DNA of 64,000 nt from CAZEJS01 sp964512645 (GTDB taxonomy: Bacteria; Actinomycetota; Geothermincolia; Fen-727; Anoxymicrobiaceae), in assembly GCA_964512645.1 (NCBI GenBank), contig CAZEJS010000004.1, forward strand, positions 83,919 through 147,918, read 5' to 3'. The notes under the pieces were generated by a model. The model did no database searches. It saw nothing but the letters and a program-made list of their open reading frames with translations, and had not been told where the DNA came from. A program made the translations under genes and the position numbers. Shown piece after piece: positions 16,570 through 26,153 of the stretch (the stretch's first letter is position 1; the number at the start of each line of letters is the position of its first letter).

Positions 16570-18306
16570 ATGGTGAGAATGCAGTTCAATGCGTACACGG
16601 TATCGCTGTTCGTGGCCGCCCTGATATCGGGAGGCCTGTCCTGGTATGCGTGGCGGCGGCGCTCGGTGGAAGGGGGCGCGGAAATCGCGGTCCTGATGCT
16701 GAGCGTCACTCTATGGGCCCTTTTCCAGTGCCTCGAGGGAGTGGCCGCTACGCGGGCCGCCAAGATGTTCTGGGGCACGATGGGCTACCTCGGAAGCCAG
16801 ACCACCCCCGTCCTGTTCCTCATCTTCGCCATCAAGTACACGCAGCACGAAGAGTGGTTGAACTGGAAGCGTACCGCACTGATGTTCGTAATCCCGCTGG
16901 CCTCCATCGTCCTCGCGGCCACCTCGGGCCTGCAGCACCACCTCTGGAGGAGCGTCACCATCACCACGACCTTCGCGGGCAAGACCGGTGTCTATTCCCA
17001 CGGCCCATGGTACTGGGTCGAGTCCGCATACGGGTACGCCCTCGTCGTCGCGGGGCTCTTCCTGCTCGTCCGTGCGGTGTTCAGGCACCCCGGCCTCTAC
17101 TCCTGGCAGGCCCGAACCCTGATCGTCGCCACGCTGGTCCCGCTGGCCTGGCACCTGGACTACTCGTTCGTTCCCAACGCCCTGCAGGGGCTCGACGTGA
17201 CGCCGATCGTTTTCACCTTCACCGGGATACTCGTCGCCGTGGCGCTGTTCCGGTTCCGCCTGCTGGACTTGCGCCCCGTTGCCAGCGGCGTCCTTTACGA
17301 GAGCATCGGGGACGCGATGTTCGCCCTGGACAACCTCAACAGGGTTGTTGACGTGAACCCGGCGGCGTGCGAGGTCATCGATATGCAGGCCGGCGATGCC
17401 GTCGGCAAAGGCATATCGGAGGCGTTTGCCGCGGTGCCGGCGCTCGGGGAGCGCGTCCGGTCGATCTCCGCGGGGGAAACCTCGGAGTTCGAGACCGTCG
17501 CGGAAGGCCGCAGGGTCTACTACAGCGTCAGCGCCTGGCCGCTGGTCGACAGGAGGAAGCGCGCGATAGGCCGCCTGGTCACGATGCACGACATAACCGG
17601 CCAGAGGGAGGCGCAGGAGGAACTCGAGCGCATCAATACCGACCTGGACGTATACGCCCACACGGTGTCACACGACCTCAAGAGCCCGCTCGCCGCGCTC
17701 CAACTGGCCAGCGAGTCGCTGGACAGGTTCATCACGCTTCCCGAGAGCCCCGAGCGTAACGAAAACATAGGCAAGCTGGCCAACATCATAGGGAAGAACA
17801 CGCGCAAGTCCGCGGCGCTGGTCAACTCGCTGCTGGCGCTCGCCGAGGCGGGCCAGCGTCCGACGGACGTTCACGATGTGGACCTGGACGCCATCGTGGA
17901 AAGGGTCATCGAGGAGAGAGCCGGCGAGATCGAGGCGAAGGGGATCCGCGTAGAGCGCTCCGCCCTCGGCACGATCAGGGCGGACGAAGTGCACATGTAC
18001 CAGCTCTTCGCCAACCTCATCGCCAACTCCATAGCGCACAACTTAAGCGAGAACCCGGCGATTACCGTGGAACGCATGGACGCTCCCCCCGGGTCTCACG
18101 GCTTCAGGGTGCGCGACAACGGCGAGGGGATGGCCCCGGAGGACCTGGAGCGCATCTTCGAGCCGTTCTACAAGCACGGGACCGCCGGCGCGGGGATAGG
18201 GCTCTCCACGGTCTCCCGCATAGTGCAGGTCTACGACGGGGAAGTCGGTGCCTACAACGACAACGGGGCATGCTTCGAGGTCACCCTGAAAGATTACCCC
18301 GGCTGA
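16570..18306 (+). CDS. 7TM-PAS sensor histidine kinase
   Basis: A 578-residue membrane sensor kinase. Residues 1-230 form a seven-helix module of the HisKA_7TM type. A PAS domain follows at about 240-345 ('VLYESIGDAMFALD..' onward), then a dimerisation domain with the phospho-acceptor His368 in 'TVSHDLKSPLA', and a catalytic ATPase domain with the N box ('ANLIANSIAHN'), G1 'RDNGEGM' at 515-521 and G2 'GAGIGLS' at 540-546. No response regulator is adjacent. The kinase core closely resembles that of the gene at 28318-29514. ATG 16570 is chosen as the first Met before the first helix; the ribosome site is weak. Confidence 0.88.
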   Translation: MVRMQFNAYTVSLFVAALISGGLSWYAWRRRSVEGGAEIAVLMLSVTLWALFQCLEGVAATRAAKMFWGTMGYLGSQTTPVLFLIFAIKYTQHEEWLNWKRTALMFVIPLASIVLAATSGLQHHLWRSVTITTTFAGKTGVYSHGPWYWVESAYGYALVVAGLFLLVRAVFRHPGLYSWQARTLIVATLVPLAWHLDYSFVPNALQGLDVTPIVFTFTGILVAVALFRFRLLDLRPVASGVLYESIGDAMFALDNLNRVVDVNPAACEVIDMQAGDAVGKGISEAFAAVPALGERVRSISAGETSEFETVAEGRRVYYSVSAWPLVDRRKRAIGRLVTMHDITGQREAQEELERINTDLDVYAHTVSHDLKSPLAALQLASESLDRFITLPESPERNENIGKLANIIGKNTRKSAALVNSLLALAEAGQRPTDVHDVDLDAIVERVIEERAGEIEAKGIRVERSALGTIRADEVHMYQLFANLIANSIAHNLSENPAITVERMDAPPGSHGFRVRDNGEGMAPEDLERIFEPFYKHGTAGAGIGLSTVSRIVQVYDGEVGAYNDNGACFEVTLKDYPG

Positions 18307-18369
18307 CCGGAGTCGGCGCCACGGAATACCGCCGCCGGCTTCGAAGAACGCCTCGTCCGGCCGCGGTTT

Positions 18370-19617
18370 TCAGTCGGCGTAACCTCCTATGGTGCCGGTG
18401 CCGGCTCCACGGTTGTTCCAGTATATAGCCCGCTCCACCATGATCGGCTTGCCCGGGGACTTGCTGGTAACCACGACCGATGCCCTCGTGTTGGGCATCT
18501 CGTCCCCCATGTTGTACGACTTGCGGGAGTTGGCGGGAATCCTGGCCTTCAGGGTTTTCACGGCCGACCCGTTGAGGCCGAGGTACTTGATCTCGACATC
18601 GACCGCTTGCCCGTTCGGGTTCTGCACCAGGGTCCAGGTCTCGGTGTTGTTGTAGGTCTCGCCGTCCGGCAGGAAGAACTTCATGTGCGGCGCCGACATT
18701 CCGATGGAGTCGTGGCACGCTTCACCGAGAGGCGTGCCCTCTCCCCAGTACATCGCTCGTTCCGCGATAACAGGAACCGATCCGTCGACTTTTATCGAAA
18801 GGTCCTTCTTCGGCACGACGTTGTTCACGTTAATGGTCTTGCGCGAGTTCGGCTCCATCCGGAAGGCCGGTTGCGGCACCGCGCCAGTGCTCGTCATGTA
18901 GGTTACCGTTATGGTCGCGGCCTCGTTGTTGGGGTTCTGCACCAGCACGTAAGTGGTGAAGCCCCAATCCGTCGTTCCCTCGGCCAGGTAGAAGCTCTTG
19001 GCCGGAGTGGTGGTCCCGATGGAGTTGTGCCCCTCGCGCCGGTTGTAGCGGTACATCGCCCTTTCGGGTATCACGGGCTGGTCGGAATCCACCATTATCG
19101 ACGCGTCCGCCTGCCCGATATCGGCTTCCATATTGAAGGACGCGCGCGTGCCGGCGTTCACCACCTTGGTTCTCTCCACGGGCCCCTGCCCCTCGATCAT
19201 GTAGATCACCTTCACCGTCGCGTTCGTCTTCCCGGGGTTCTGTATCAGCAGCCAGGTCTCGAAGCCCCACCTGGAGGAGCCCTCCGCCAGGTACCATCTG
19301 CGGGCGGGCGAGGTCACGCCCACGGAGCAGTGGCCTTCCGACGAGGCCGCTCCCGGTCCGGTCCAAACCATGCGCCTGTCCACGCAGATGCTCTTGCGTT
19401 CCTTGCACTCTACCCTGGTCGAGAAGTCGGTGGTACCGATGTCATCGAGGGGATTGATGACCGTTTGCGACATGGGCTCGAGGCGCACCGGCTCCCTTGG
19501 AACCGTGCCGGATTTCGTCATGTAAGTGACCAGCGCGGTTGCCGCCGACTCGTTGGGGTTCTCGATGTTGATGTACGTGCCGAACCCGTAATCGGAAGTG
19601 CCTTCCGCCAGGTACCA
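18370..19617 (-). repeat. four ~105-residue C-terminal repeats
   Basis: Repeat units open with 'WYLAEGTSDYGF' (base 19617), 'WYLAEGSSRWGF' (19296), 'FYLAEGTTDWGF' (18993) and 'FFLPDGETYNNT' (18678). Spacings are 321, 303 and 315 bases. Each unit continues with a 'QNPN/PG' turn, a 'V.YM' strand and ends in 'ERAMYW/Y'. The last copy is the most diverged. Confidence 0.9.
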
Positions 19618-22600
19618 GACCGGCTTGGGTCCATCCGCCGGTGCCGGAGGCTCGGGCGTTACGCCGCCTTCGACGGTGAAGCGCCGGACATTGCTGGATT
19701 TGCCCGCCACCGTGACCCTGACATCGCCGGTAGCCGCTCCGGCCGGCACCTTGCACTTGATCGACTTGTCCGACCATGACGGGTAGTTCGTCGCGGCTTT
19801 GTTGCCCCCGAACCTTACCACCGAGTCGCTCCTGCTGACGCCGAAATGGTCCCCGGTGATGGTGACGACGGTACCAATCCGTCCCCTGGAGGGGCTCAGC
19901 GAGTCGATGCGGGGCGGATCGGTTCCCCTGACGTTGAAGTGCGAGTCACCCTGCCGGAGGGTGTCCTGCCCGTCGTCGTTCATGACCACCACGTTCCTGT
20001 AGCCGCTCCGCGCGCCGGAGAGGTTGAAATCGCAGGTCAGTTCGGTGGGCGATGCCAGGACCACGTTCGTGCCCGATACGGTGTCGTAACCCGCGTCGCT
20101 GGTCAGCATTGGGAGGACCCGGTCGTAGAAATCGGTACCGGTTATTGTCGCCCTCACGATTTCCCCGGACCGCCCTGACGCCGGCGTTATTGATTCGAAC
20201 GTCGGCGGGTTGGGGAACGGTACGGTAAAAGCCTTCGCCAGCGTGGCGCTGCTCCCGTCCCGGTTGGTCACCACAACATCCCAGCGCCCCTGCGTCATGT
20301 CCGGCGGGAGCGCGAAGGTGCACTGGATGAGCTTGTCGGACTTCACGTCCGGGTCGGCGTTCGGTGCCAGGTCGGAGAGCCCCGCCTTCCTCAGCCTGAC
20401 CGTGGCTCCATCCCTGAAATTGGTGCCCTTAAGGTTGACCGGTACGGTCTCGCCCCGGTTAGACCTGTCCGGGGTGATCGAGCTCACGGTCGGCGCCGGC
20501 CATGTCACCGTGAACCCGCCGGTGAGTTCGGCGCTCTTCCCGTCAGGGTTCGTCACCACTACGTTCCAGGGGCCGGCATCCCTGCCGGCGATGTTCAGCC
20601 TGCAATCGATTTTATCGGGCTTCCTGGTGGTGTAGTCGGTGGCGACGATATCGTCCTGGCTGGCTTTGGTGAGCCTGACCGTCGCGTTGGATGTGTTGAA
20701 GTTGCCTCCCGAGACGGCGACATCAACGGGGCCCGTGTCCATGGCCCGTTTTGGGTTGATGGACGTTACGACCGGGGCGTCCTGCTCGACCGTGAACCCT
20801 GCGTTGATCCTGGCCTCCTCCGTACCGGTCCTCACGGTCACGTCCCTGGGGCCGAAAGCCGCGCTCGGCGAAATGGTGATGTTCGCCACCGCGGTCGTCG
20901 GGTCGGTGACAACCGTGGAATTCACGGTGATCCCCGAGCCGAAACTGGCCGTGGACTTCTTGTTCTCGAAGCTCGTGTCGGACCCCACTATTTCCACCGC
21001 GGCGATTCTCTGTCCGCGCAGCCCGGCGCCGGGGGATACGCTCAGTATCCTGGGGTTGTGCGTGGTGACCCGGAAGCCGTCCTCCAGCGGAACCGACATT
21101 TTAGTGAACTCCTTGACCGCCACGTCGAGAAGCCCGGGGTCGCACCACGGCCGTATTGTCACGTTCGCCTTGCAGTGCCTCTGGTCAATCACCGTCGTGG
21201 AGTTCACAATCAGCTCGGTGTCCTCGTTAAGGGGCTGCCCGTCGCGCAGGAACACCGCCTGGCTCGTTCCATTGACAAAACTGCAGCGTTCGTTGCCGGT
21301 GATGTCGACCTGGAGCGTCTGGCCGGCGCGACCGGACACCGGAGAGACCGCGGTGACCGCAGGACCTTCGACTGTAAACCCTTTGCGCAGCGGAGCCACT
21401 ACCTCGCCGCCGTTCGTGACGCCGATGTCCCACTTCCCCAGCGTCGCGGTACTCTTGATATTGAGGCTGGCCGTGCAGTGGGTGCTGTCCTGGACGGTGG
21501 TTTCGCCGCCGCCGGGCCCGTTGATCGTTATCCCGGTGCCGTCTTTCTTGAAGACCGTAACGCGGGTGGTGCCCTGCACGAAGTGGGTGTTCTCACCGAC
21601 CAGGGCCACCTGGCAGTTGGGATTCGGCAGCGGCGAGGAGTTCGGCGTCACCGAGATTACCCTGGGGCCCGCCGGGACCACATATTCGTAGAAGATGGAA
21701 TCGGACTTTGTCACCTCGTTGGCGGGCATTGCCCTGTCGCGGAATTTCACGTAGACGGTGCGCGGCCCGCTCTCGGTTCCCCCGGTGATGACCCAGCTCC
21801 TGGTCGTCCTGTACGGCTCCCACTGGGCGCCCGCGAAGTTCGGGTCGTTGGAGACTTTCATCTCCCCGACGCCTGACTCGGAGTCGCTGGCAGTCAGCGT
21901 CAGCGTCACCGCGGTCGATGACGTCGACGCCGCGCCGTCGTTGATGATCACCGATCCTGTGGGAGGGGTGCTGTCCGGCGCCGCGCTCTTCTGGACCCTG
22001 ACGTTCTTGTTTGCCTGGTTGGCGCTCGTCCCGGTATATACCTGGTTCATGCGCACCGACGGGCTCACGTCGAACGTCTCGCCCCAGGTCCCGTTGCTGA
22101 GCTGGTAGTAGTAGCCGCCCGAGAGCATCTTCATCGGAAACTCCAGGTACATGTTGTCGAGCGGCTTGTCGTAATTGTTGGTGAGAGAGCAGGTGACGTC
22201 TTCGGTGGTCGGGCCGGGCGTCGCGGTCCAGGCCTGCTGTACCGCTGGGGTGCTGAGGCCGCCGAGGTTGGTGGTGCCGCCGACGTTGGTTCCCTTGTAC
22301 GCGGGCCAGGAGTACTTCGGCTCCTGGTAGTTGTAGCTCTGGTTGCCCGCGGTCGTCACAGACCCGTTGTTTATCCACACACGCCGGTAGCCCGGGTATT
22401 TGTCGGAGTTCCCGTCTCCCTGGAACGAAGACGAGGTGGTGTTGGCGGAAATGCACCGCCCGCCCCCGCCGTCCCAGTCGAGGAAGGCCGCGTTTCCACT
22501 GCCCTCGCTGACGTAGTCGGAGTGGTCGTGCCCGTGCAGCATCATGGCGACCCTGTACTTGCCGGCGAGCCTGATGAGCACCTGGCGTCCCTCGCCGTCG

Positions 22601-24000
22601 CCCATGTTGAGCACGCCGACTATCCTGCTCAGCCAGTCCTCACCGCCGCTCGCCCACATCGAACCGGACCCGTTGTCTTTCCACGGATCGTGGTGCATCG
22701 CCATGATGCGGGTTCTAGCCCCCTGGTTCGCCGCGAGCCTGTCTCGCAGCCACCCGAGCTGCCCCGTCAGGCGGGGGATGTAGCTATTCGCCAGCGCCAG
22801 GGACTCGGCGCTGACCCCGGGCGCCCACTTGTCGCCGCCGCTCAAGGCTTCCCCGAGATACTTGACCGGCTGAAGGATTATGTTGAGGTAGTTGGTGAGG
22901 CTGCGCTGGTCGCTCGCCCAGTCCATTGTGTTCACGGCGTAGAACTTGTTCTCGGGCCCGTACTCGAACTCGAAGCAGAGGGGCCCGTAGAGCTTGACCC
23001 AGTTCACAAGCCAGTCCTGGTCGACCGCCGCGCCTTGTTCTGTGATGTAGTTGTAGCCGTCGTGGTTTCCGATGACGATGAACGCCGGCACCTCGAGCTT
23101 CGAGATCTCCTCGTAGAACCACTCCTGCTCGAATTCGTACTGGGTCTTGGTGCCCCATCCGCCGTAGCCGATGTCCTTGTAGAAGTAGCGTTGCCCGAAG
23201 TCGTAATCGCCCGTAAGCAGGACGAAATCGGGGTTCATGCGGTTGATCTCCATTATTTCCTTGTGGAGGTACCTTGCGCCGTATCCTGCCCCGGTGGGGC
23301 CGCCGTCATACGAGTGCTGGCGCTGACCCCGCTCGGTCCTTGAATGTTTGTAGAATATCGAGGCATCGGTGTTGTCCGGCCCGTAGACGTGTATGTCCGA
23401 CATCTGGATGAAGTTGAAATTCGTCTTGAACTCCTCGATGACGTCCACGGCGTTGGGCTGTGAGTCCTCGTAGTTCTTTCCCTCGATCACGCATCCGATG
23501 GTCAGGTCGTACAGGTCGCAGGGGAGGGACTCGGGGACCGCCACGGTGAGGTTGTATACGGCGTTGGTGCCGGGAGGAGGGTAGGGGTTCGACGCCAGGG
23601 TCGGCCACTTCGTGCTCTGGCCCACCCGCGCATCGGTTACCGCAAGCTCCCTGGTAATAGTGCCGGCGCCGCCGTTGCTGCTCTTCAACGTGGCGGTGAA
23701 GTTGGTGCAGGTGGGAACGGGGACGTAGCTGGGATTCCGGTAGTACGTCCCCTCCCGCGGGTCCCACTCGACGTGCAGGGTGGTGCCCCGCTTCACTATC
23801 GAGGGGTTGCCGATCGTCGGGTAAATGAGTTTGGTGATCCTGGCCGGCGTGTTGAGGCCGATCACGTAGTCGGGCGGGTCCTCGTACGCCGCCTGGGCCG
23901 TACGAGGCAACGGCAGCCCCGTCGCGACCATCAGGAAAACGACGGCCAGGACGGCGAGCGCATAAGCGGCCTTCCGGGACGATCCCCAGGATCCATGCAT
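18370..24000 (-). CDS. secreted metallophosphoesterase with Ig/IPT-like domains and C-terminal repeats
   Basis: A 1876-residue exported protein. The signal peptide covers residues 1 to about 37, ending 'RTAQA'. The calcineurin-like phosphoesterase domain spans about 190-520 and shows all metal-binding motifs: 'SDIHVY', 'TGDYDF', 'IGNHDGY', 'MHHDPW' and 'HGHDHSD'. A 'DSTPPTGSV' Ig-like domain comes next, then about seven IPT/TIG-like domains, each opening with a form of 'P.V.SI.P..G..G'. Four repeats of 101-107 residues close the protein. It presumably hydrolyses a phosphoester outside the cell while held on an extended stalk. ATG 24000 has GGAGGGGAC upstream; the longer frame starting at 24042 lacks a site. 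Similar repeats recur in the gene at 60451-62673. Confidence 0.88.
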   Translation of the reverse strand: MHGSWGSSRKAAYALAVLAVVFLMVATGLPLPRTAQAAYEDPPDYVIGLNTPARITKLIYPTIGNPSIVKRGTTLHVEWDPREGTYYRNPSYVPVPTCTNFTATLKSSNGGAGTITRELAVTDARVGQSTKWPTLASNPYPPPGTNAVYNLTVAVPESLPCDLYDLTIGCVIEGKNYEDSQPNAVDVIEEFKTNFNFIQMSDIHVYGPDNTDASIFYKHSRTERGQRQHSYDGGPTGAGYGARYLHKEIMEINRMNPDFVLLTGDYDFGQRYFYKDIGYGGWGTKTQYEFEQEWFYEEISKLEVPAFIVIGNHDGYNYITEQGAAVDQDWLVNWVKLYGPLCFEFEYGPENKFYAVNTMDWASDQRSLTNYLNIILQPVKYLGEALSGGDKWAPGVSAESLALANSYIPRLTGQLGWLRDRLAANQGARTRIMAMHHDPWKDNGSGSMWASGGEDWLSRIVGVLNMGDGEGRQVLIRLAGKYRVAMMLHGHDHSDYVSEGSGNAAFLDWDGGGGRCISANTTSSSFQGDGNSDKYPGYRRVWINNGSVTTAGNQSYNYQEPKYSWPAYKGTNVGGTTNLGGLSTPAVQQAWTATPGPTTEDVTCSLTNNYDKPLDNMYLEFPMKMLSGGYYYQLSNGTWGETFDVSPSVRMNQVYTGTSANQANKNVRVQKSAAPDSTPPTGSVIINDGAASTSSTAVTLTLTASDSESGVGEMKVSNDPNFAGAQWEPYRTTRSWVITGGTESGPRTVYVKFRDRAMPANEVTKSDSIFYEYVVPAGPRVISVTPNSSPLPNPNCQVALVGENTHFVQGTTRVTVFKKDGTGITINGPGGGETTVQDSTHCTASLNIKSTATLGKWDIGVTNGGEVVAPLRKGFTVEGPAVTAVSPVSGRAGQTLQVDITGNERCSFVNGTSQAVFLRDGQPLNEDTELIVNSTTVIDQRHCKANVTIRPWCDPGLLDVAVKEFTKMSVPLEDGFRVTTHNPRILSVSPGAGLRGQRIAAVEIVGSDTSFENKKSTASFGSGITVNSTVVTDPTTAVANITISPSAAFGPRDVTVRTGTEEARINAGFTVEQDAPVVTSINPKRAMDTGPVDVAVSGGNFNTSNATVRLTKASQDDIVATDYTTRKPDKIDCRLNIAGRDAGPWNVVVTNPDGKSAELTGGFTVTWPAPTVSSITPDRSNRGETVPVNLKGTNFRDGATVRLRKAGLSDLAPNADPDVKSDKLIQCTFALPPDMTQGRWDVVVTNRDGSSATLAKAFTVPFPNPPTFESITPASGRSGEIVRATITGTDFYDRVLPMLTSDAGYDTVSGTNVVLASPTELTCDFNLSGARSGYRNVVVMNDDGQDTLRQGDSHFNVRGTDPPRIDSLSPSRGRIGTVVTITGDHFGVSRSDSVVRFGGNKAATNYPSWSDKSIKCKVPAGAATGDVRVTVAGKSSNVRRFTVEGGVTPEPPAPADGPKPVWYLAEGTSDYGFGTYINIENPNESAATALVTYMTKSGTVPREPVRLEPMSQTVINPLDDIGTTDFSTRVECKERKSICVDRRMVWTGPGAASSEGHCSVGVTSPARRWYLAEGSSRWGFETWLLIQNPGKTNATVKVIYMIEGQGPVERTKVVNAGTRASFNMEADIGQADASIMVDSDQPVIPERAMYRYNRREGHNSIGTTTPAKSFYLAEGTTDWGFTTYVLVQNPNNEAATITVTYMTSTGAVPQPAFRMEPNSRKTINVNNVVPKKDLSIKVDGSVPVIAERAMYWGEGTPLGEACHDSIGMSAPHMKFFLPDGETYNNTETWTLVQNPNGQAVDVEIKYLGLNGSAVKTLKARIPANSRKSYNMGDEMPNTRASVVVTSKSPGKPIMVERAIYWNNRGAGTGTIGGYAD

Positions 24001-24162
24001 TGTCCCCTCCAGGTTCACGACATGTGTTTTTTGATACACCAACCCAATAATACCAACGAACGAACTCCGTTAACGTTACCAGGAATAACTGAATTGGCGG
24101 GCTCGCTGCAGGAAGTTCGACAATGCGCAACATGCCCCGCTACGCCGCGGGCCGCGCCGACT

Positions 24163-25275
24163 TCACCGGTAGCCGAGGAGGCTATAGAGCTTCATCCGCA
24201 GGCTCTCGTGGACGCTCAGCGCGGTGCGCGGGCAGAGCTCCATGCAGCAGTAGCAGGCGATGCAGCGGTCGTAATCGTAGCGGGGCGGCCCCTTGTCCTC
24301 CACGACCACCGCCCCCGCCGGACAGGCCCTGGCGCAGGAGCCGCACGAGTCGCAGAGCCCCTCGTCCACGTCGAAGCGCGGGCGGCTGATGCCCGGGAAG
24401 AACGCCTTTACCCAGCCCGCCCCGAACCGCTGGGGCAGGGCCGGCATCGGGCGCCGGAACCGCTTGAGCCGCGACGCGTCACCCTCGACGTCAATCCGGT
24501 CCTCGGCGATCGGGCCCAGGCCGATCTCTTCGGCGTACTCGAGCATCCTGATTCGCTCGGGCTTCATGCCCATCATTCGGGCCATCACGCTGTCGAGCGC
24601 TACCCCGTTGTCCGAAACCAGGAGCTTCCCGGCCCGGTACAGGAACCTGTTCTGCGGCCCGTTTCCCTGTATGCCGACCACGGCGTCCATGATAACGAGG
24701 TCCGGCGGCCGCAGCCTGTACACCTCCGTGACTATCTCCGAGAAGCCGCTGAACCCCGGGTACTCCAGGTGCAGGCGCGCCTTGTCTCCCCCCACCAGAT
24801 AGCCGTAGCTGTTCTTGACCGCTCCGGTTATTCGGGTGTAGGTGTGCGTCTTGAACTTGGGCACCGATATGACAACGTCGGCCTCCAGCACCCGCCGGGA
24901 GACGCTGACTTCCTCGTCGCGCCCCCGGAGCCTGACCATCACCGGGTCCCTGGCGATGTTCTCGAAAGCGCCCATTGAGGCCTCGCGTATTCCCGACACC
25001 GTGGCGCTCCGTTCCACCGCGCCGTAGCCGGAGGTCCCGGGGTTGTCTCCCACCACGACTTCCGCCCCCCCGGCGCGCAGCCTTTCCACGAGGGCCCTGA
25101 TCACCGACGGGTGAGTGTTTGCGTGGGACTCCGGTTCGTAGACGCCCAGCATGTTGGGCTTCAGAAGGACGGTCCTGCCCCTTACCTCGAGCTCGAACCG
25201 GTCCAGGGCCGCGTCCACCGCGCGGCGCATGTCGTCGTACGAGGCCTCGAGGACCACCACCTTCGCCCTGCTCAC
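24163..25275 (-). CDS. DUF362 protein with C-terminal 4Fe-4S ferredoxin domain
   Basis: A 370-residue protein. Residues 1 to about 290 are DUF362, with the family patterns 'VLLKPNMLG', 'VVVGDNPGTSGYG' and 'ISVPKFKTHTYTRITGAVKN'. The C-terminal 75 residues are a bacterial two-cluster ferredoxin: 'CDSCGSCARACPAGAV' and 'CIACYCCMELCPRTAL'. DUF362-ferredoxin proteins are common in anaerobes and have no settled reaction. GTG 25275 overlaps the stop of the TMEM175 gene by four bases (GTGA), so the two are cotranslated. Confidence 0.87.
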   Translation of the reverse strand: MSRAKVVVLEASYDDMRRAVDAALDRFELEVRGRTVLLKPNMLGVYEPESHANTHPSVIRALVERLRAGGAEVVVGDNPGTSGYGAVERSATVSGIREASMGAFENIARDPVMVRLRGRDEEVSVSRRVLEADVVISVPKFKTHTYTRITGAVKNSYGYLVGGDKARLHLEYPGFSGFSEIVTEVYRLRPPDLVIMDAVVGIQGNGPQNRFLYRAGKLLVSDNGVALDSVMARMMGMKPERIRMLEYAEEIGLGPIAEDRIDVEGDASRLKRFRRPMPALPQRFGAGWVKAFFPGISRPRFDVDEGLCDSCGSCARACPAGAVVVEDKGPPRYDYDRCIACYCCMELCPRTALSVHESLRMKLYSLLGYR

Positions 25276-25964
25276 GCCGCGCCCTCCCGGCGCCCGCCGC
25301 GGCGCTCCTCCAGCTTCACCAGCAGCCAGTGGTCGATGAGGAAGTTGGACGGTATCATGACCAGCCAGAAGTACTTCGCGGCGTCCACGTTCAGAAAGCT
25401 CACCGCGATCGACAGCAGGAAGATGAGCGCCATGCTGGAGTACCCGAACATGAACCTGAGGTGCTCGTTCTCGTCAACGAAGTCCACCAGCCTGCGGTCG
25501 TGTACCCCGTACCACATGATCAAGCAGAGAAGGAGGCCGGAAACGGCGATCGACACCGCGTAGACGATGAGGGCCGCCCGCGAATCCGAGTACTTGCTGA
25601 TAAGGCTGGTCGGGAACGGCACGAAAACGATCGTCATCAGGAAGATCAGGTTCAACCAGAGGAGGCCTCTGTCGTATCGCTTAAACAGCCCGAACACCCG
25701 GTGGTGTCCGATCCAGAAGAGGCCGACCACCAGGAAGCTGATGACGTACGCGGTGAATATCGGCGACAGGCGAAGAAGCGCCCGGGGAAGCTCACGGTCC
25801 GCGACCTCGGGACGAAGAACCGGCACCTTGATGCTCAGTACCAGCAGGGTGATGGCGACGGCGAAGACCCCGTCGCTGAAAGAGACGATCCTCGACAGGC
25901 TCATCCCGAGCGAGTCGAGGTTGTTTTCTCCGTCACTGCCGTTGTCGAGGCGGTCGTCACCCAA
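25272..25964 (-). CDS. TMEM175-family potassium channel (DUF1211)
   Basis: An integral membrane protein of the bacterial TMEM175 family, which form potassium-selective channels. The selectivity signature 'RIVSFSDGVFAVAITLL' is present in the first helix; five further helices follow. Family members are about 200 residues long, close to the 230 predicted here. Start choice: TTG 25964 has AAAGGA six bases upstream; ATG 26000 lies in frame 12 codons earlier without a site. The four-base overlap with the DUF362 gene suggests an operon with no obvious functional link. Confidence 0.83.
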   Translation of the reverse strand: MGDDRLDNGSDGENNLDSLGMSLSRIVSFSDGVFAVAITLLVLSIKVPVLRPEVADRELPRALLRLSPIFTAYVISFLVVGLFWIGHHRVFGLFKRYDRGLLWLNLIFLMTIVFVPFPTSLISKYSDSRAALIVYAVSIAVSGLLLCLIMWYGVHDRRLVDFVDENEHLRFMFGYSSMALIFLLSIAVSFLNVDAAKYFWLVMIPSNFLIDHWLLVKLEERRGGRREGAA

Positions 25965-26153
25965 TGGAGATCCTTTTCGCGGCTTCCTGGAATATACCAT
26001 TAAAGAGCGCGCGCCCGGAACGCGAGGAGGCAACCCCCGCGGGCGCTGAAGGGGGTGACCGGAGGCGGCGGGTTCCCTCCGGCCGCCGGCGCCATCTCGC
26101 GCGTGTGCACGCCCCCTCCCGCGGGCGTCACTTCACGCAGCCCCCCGCGTACG

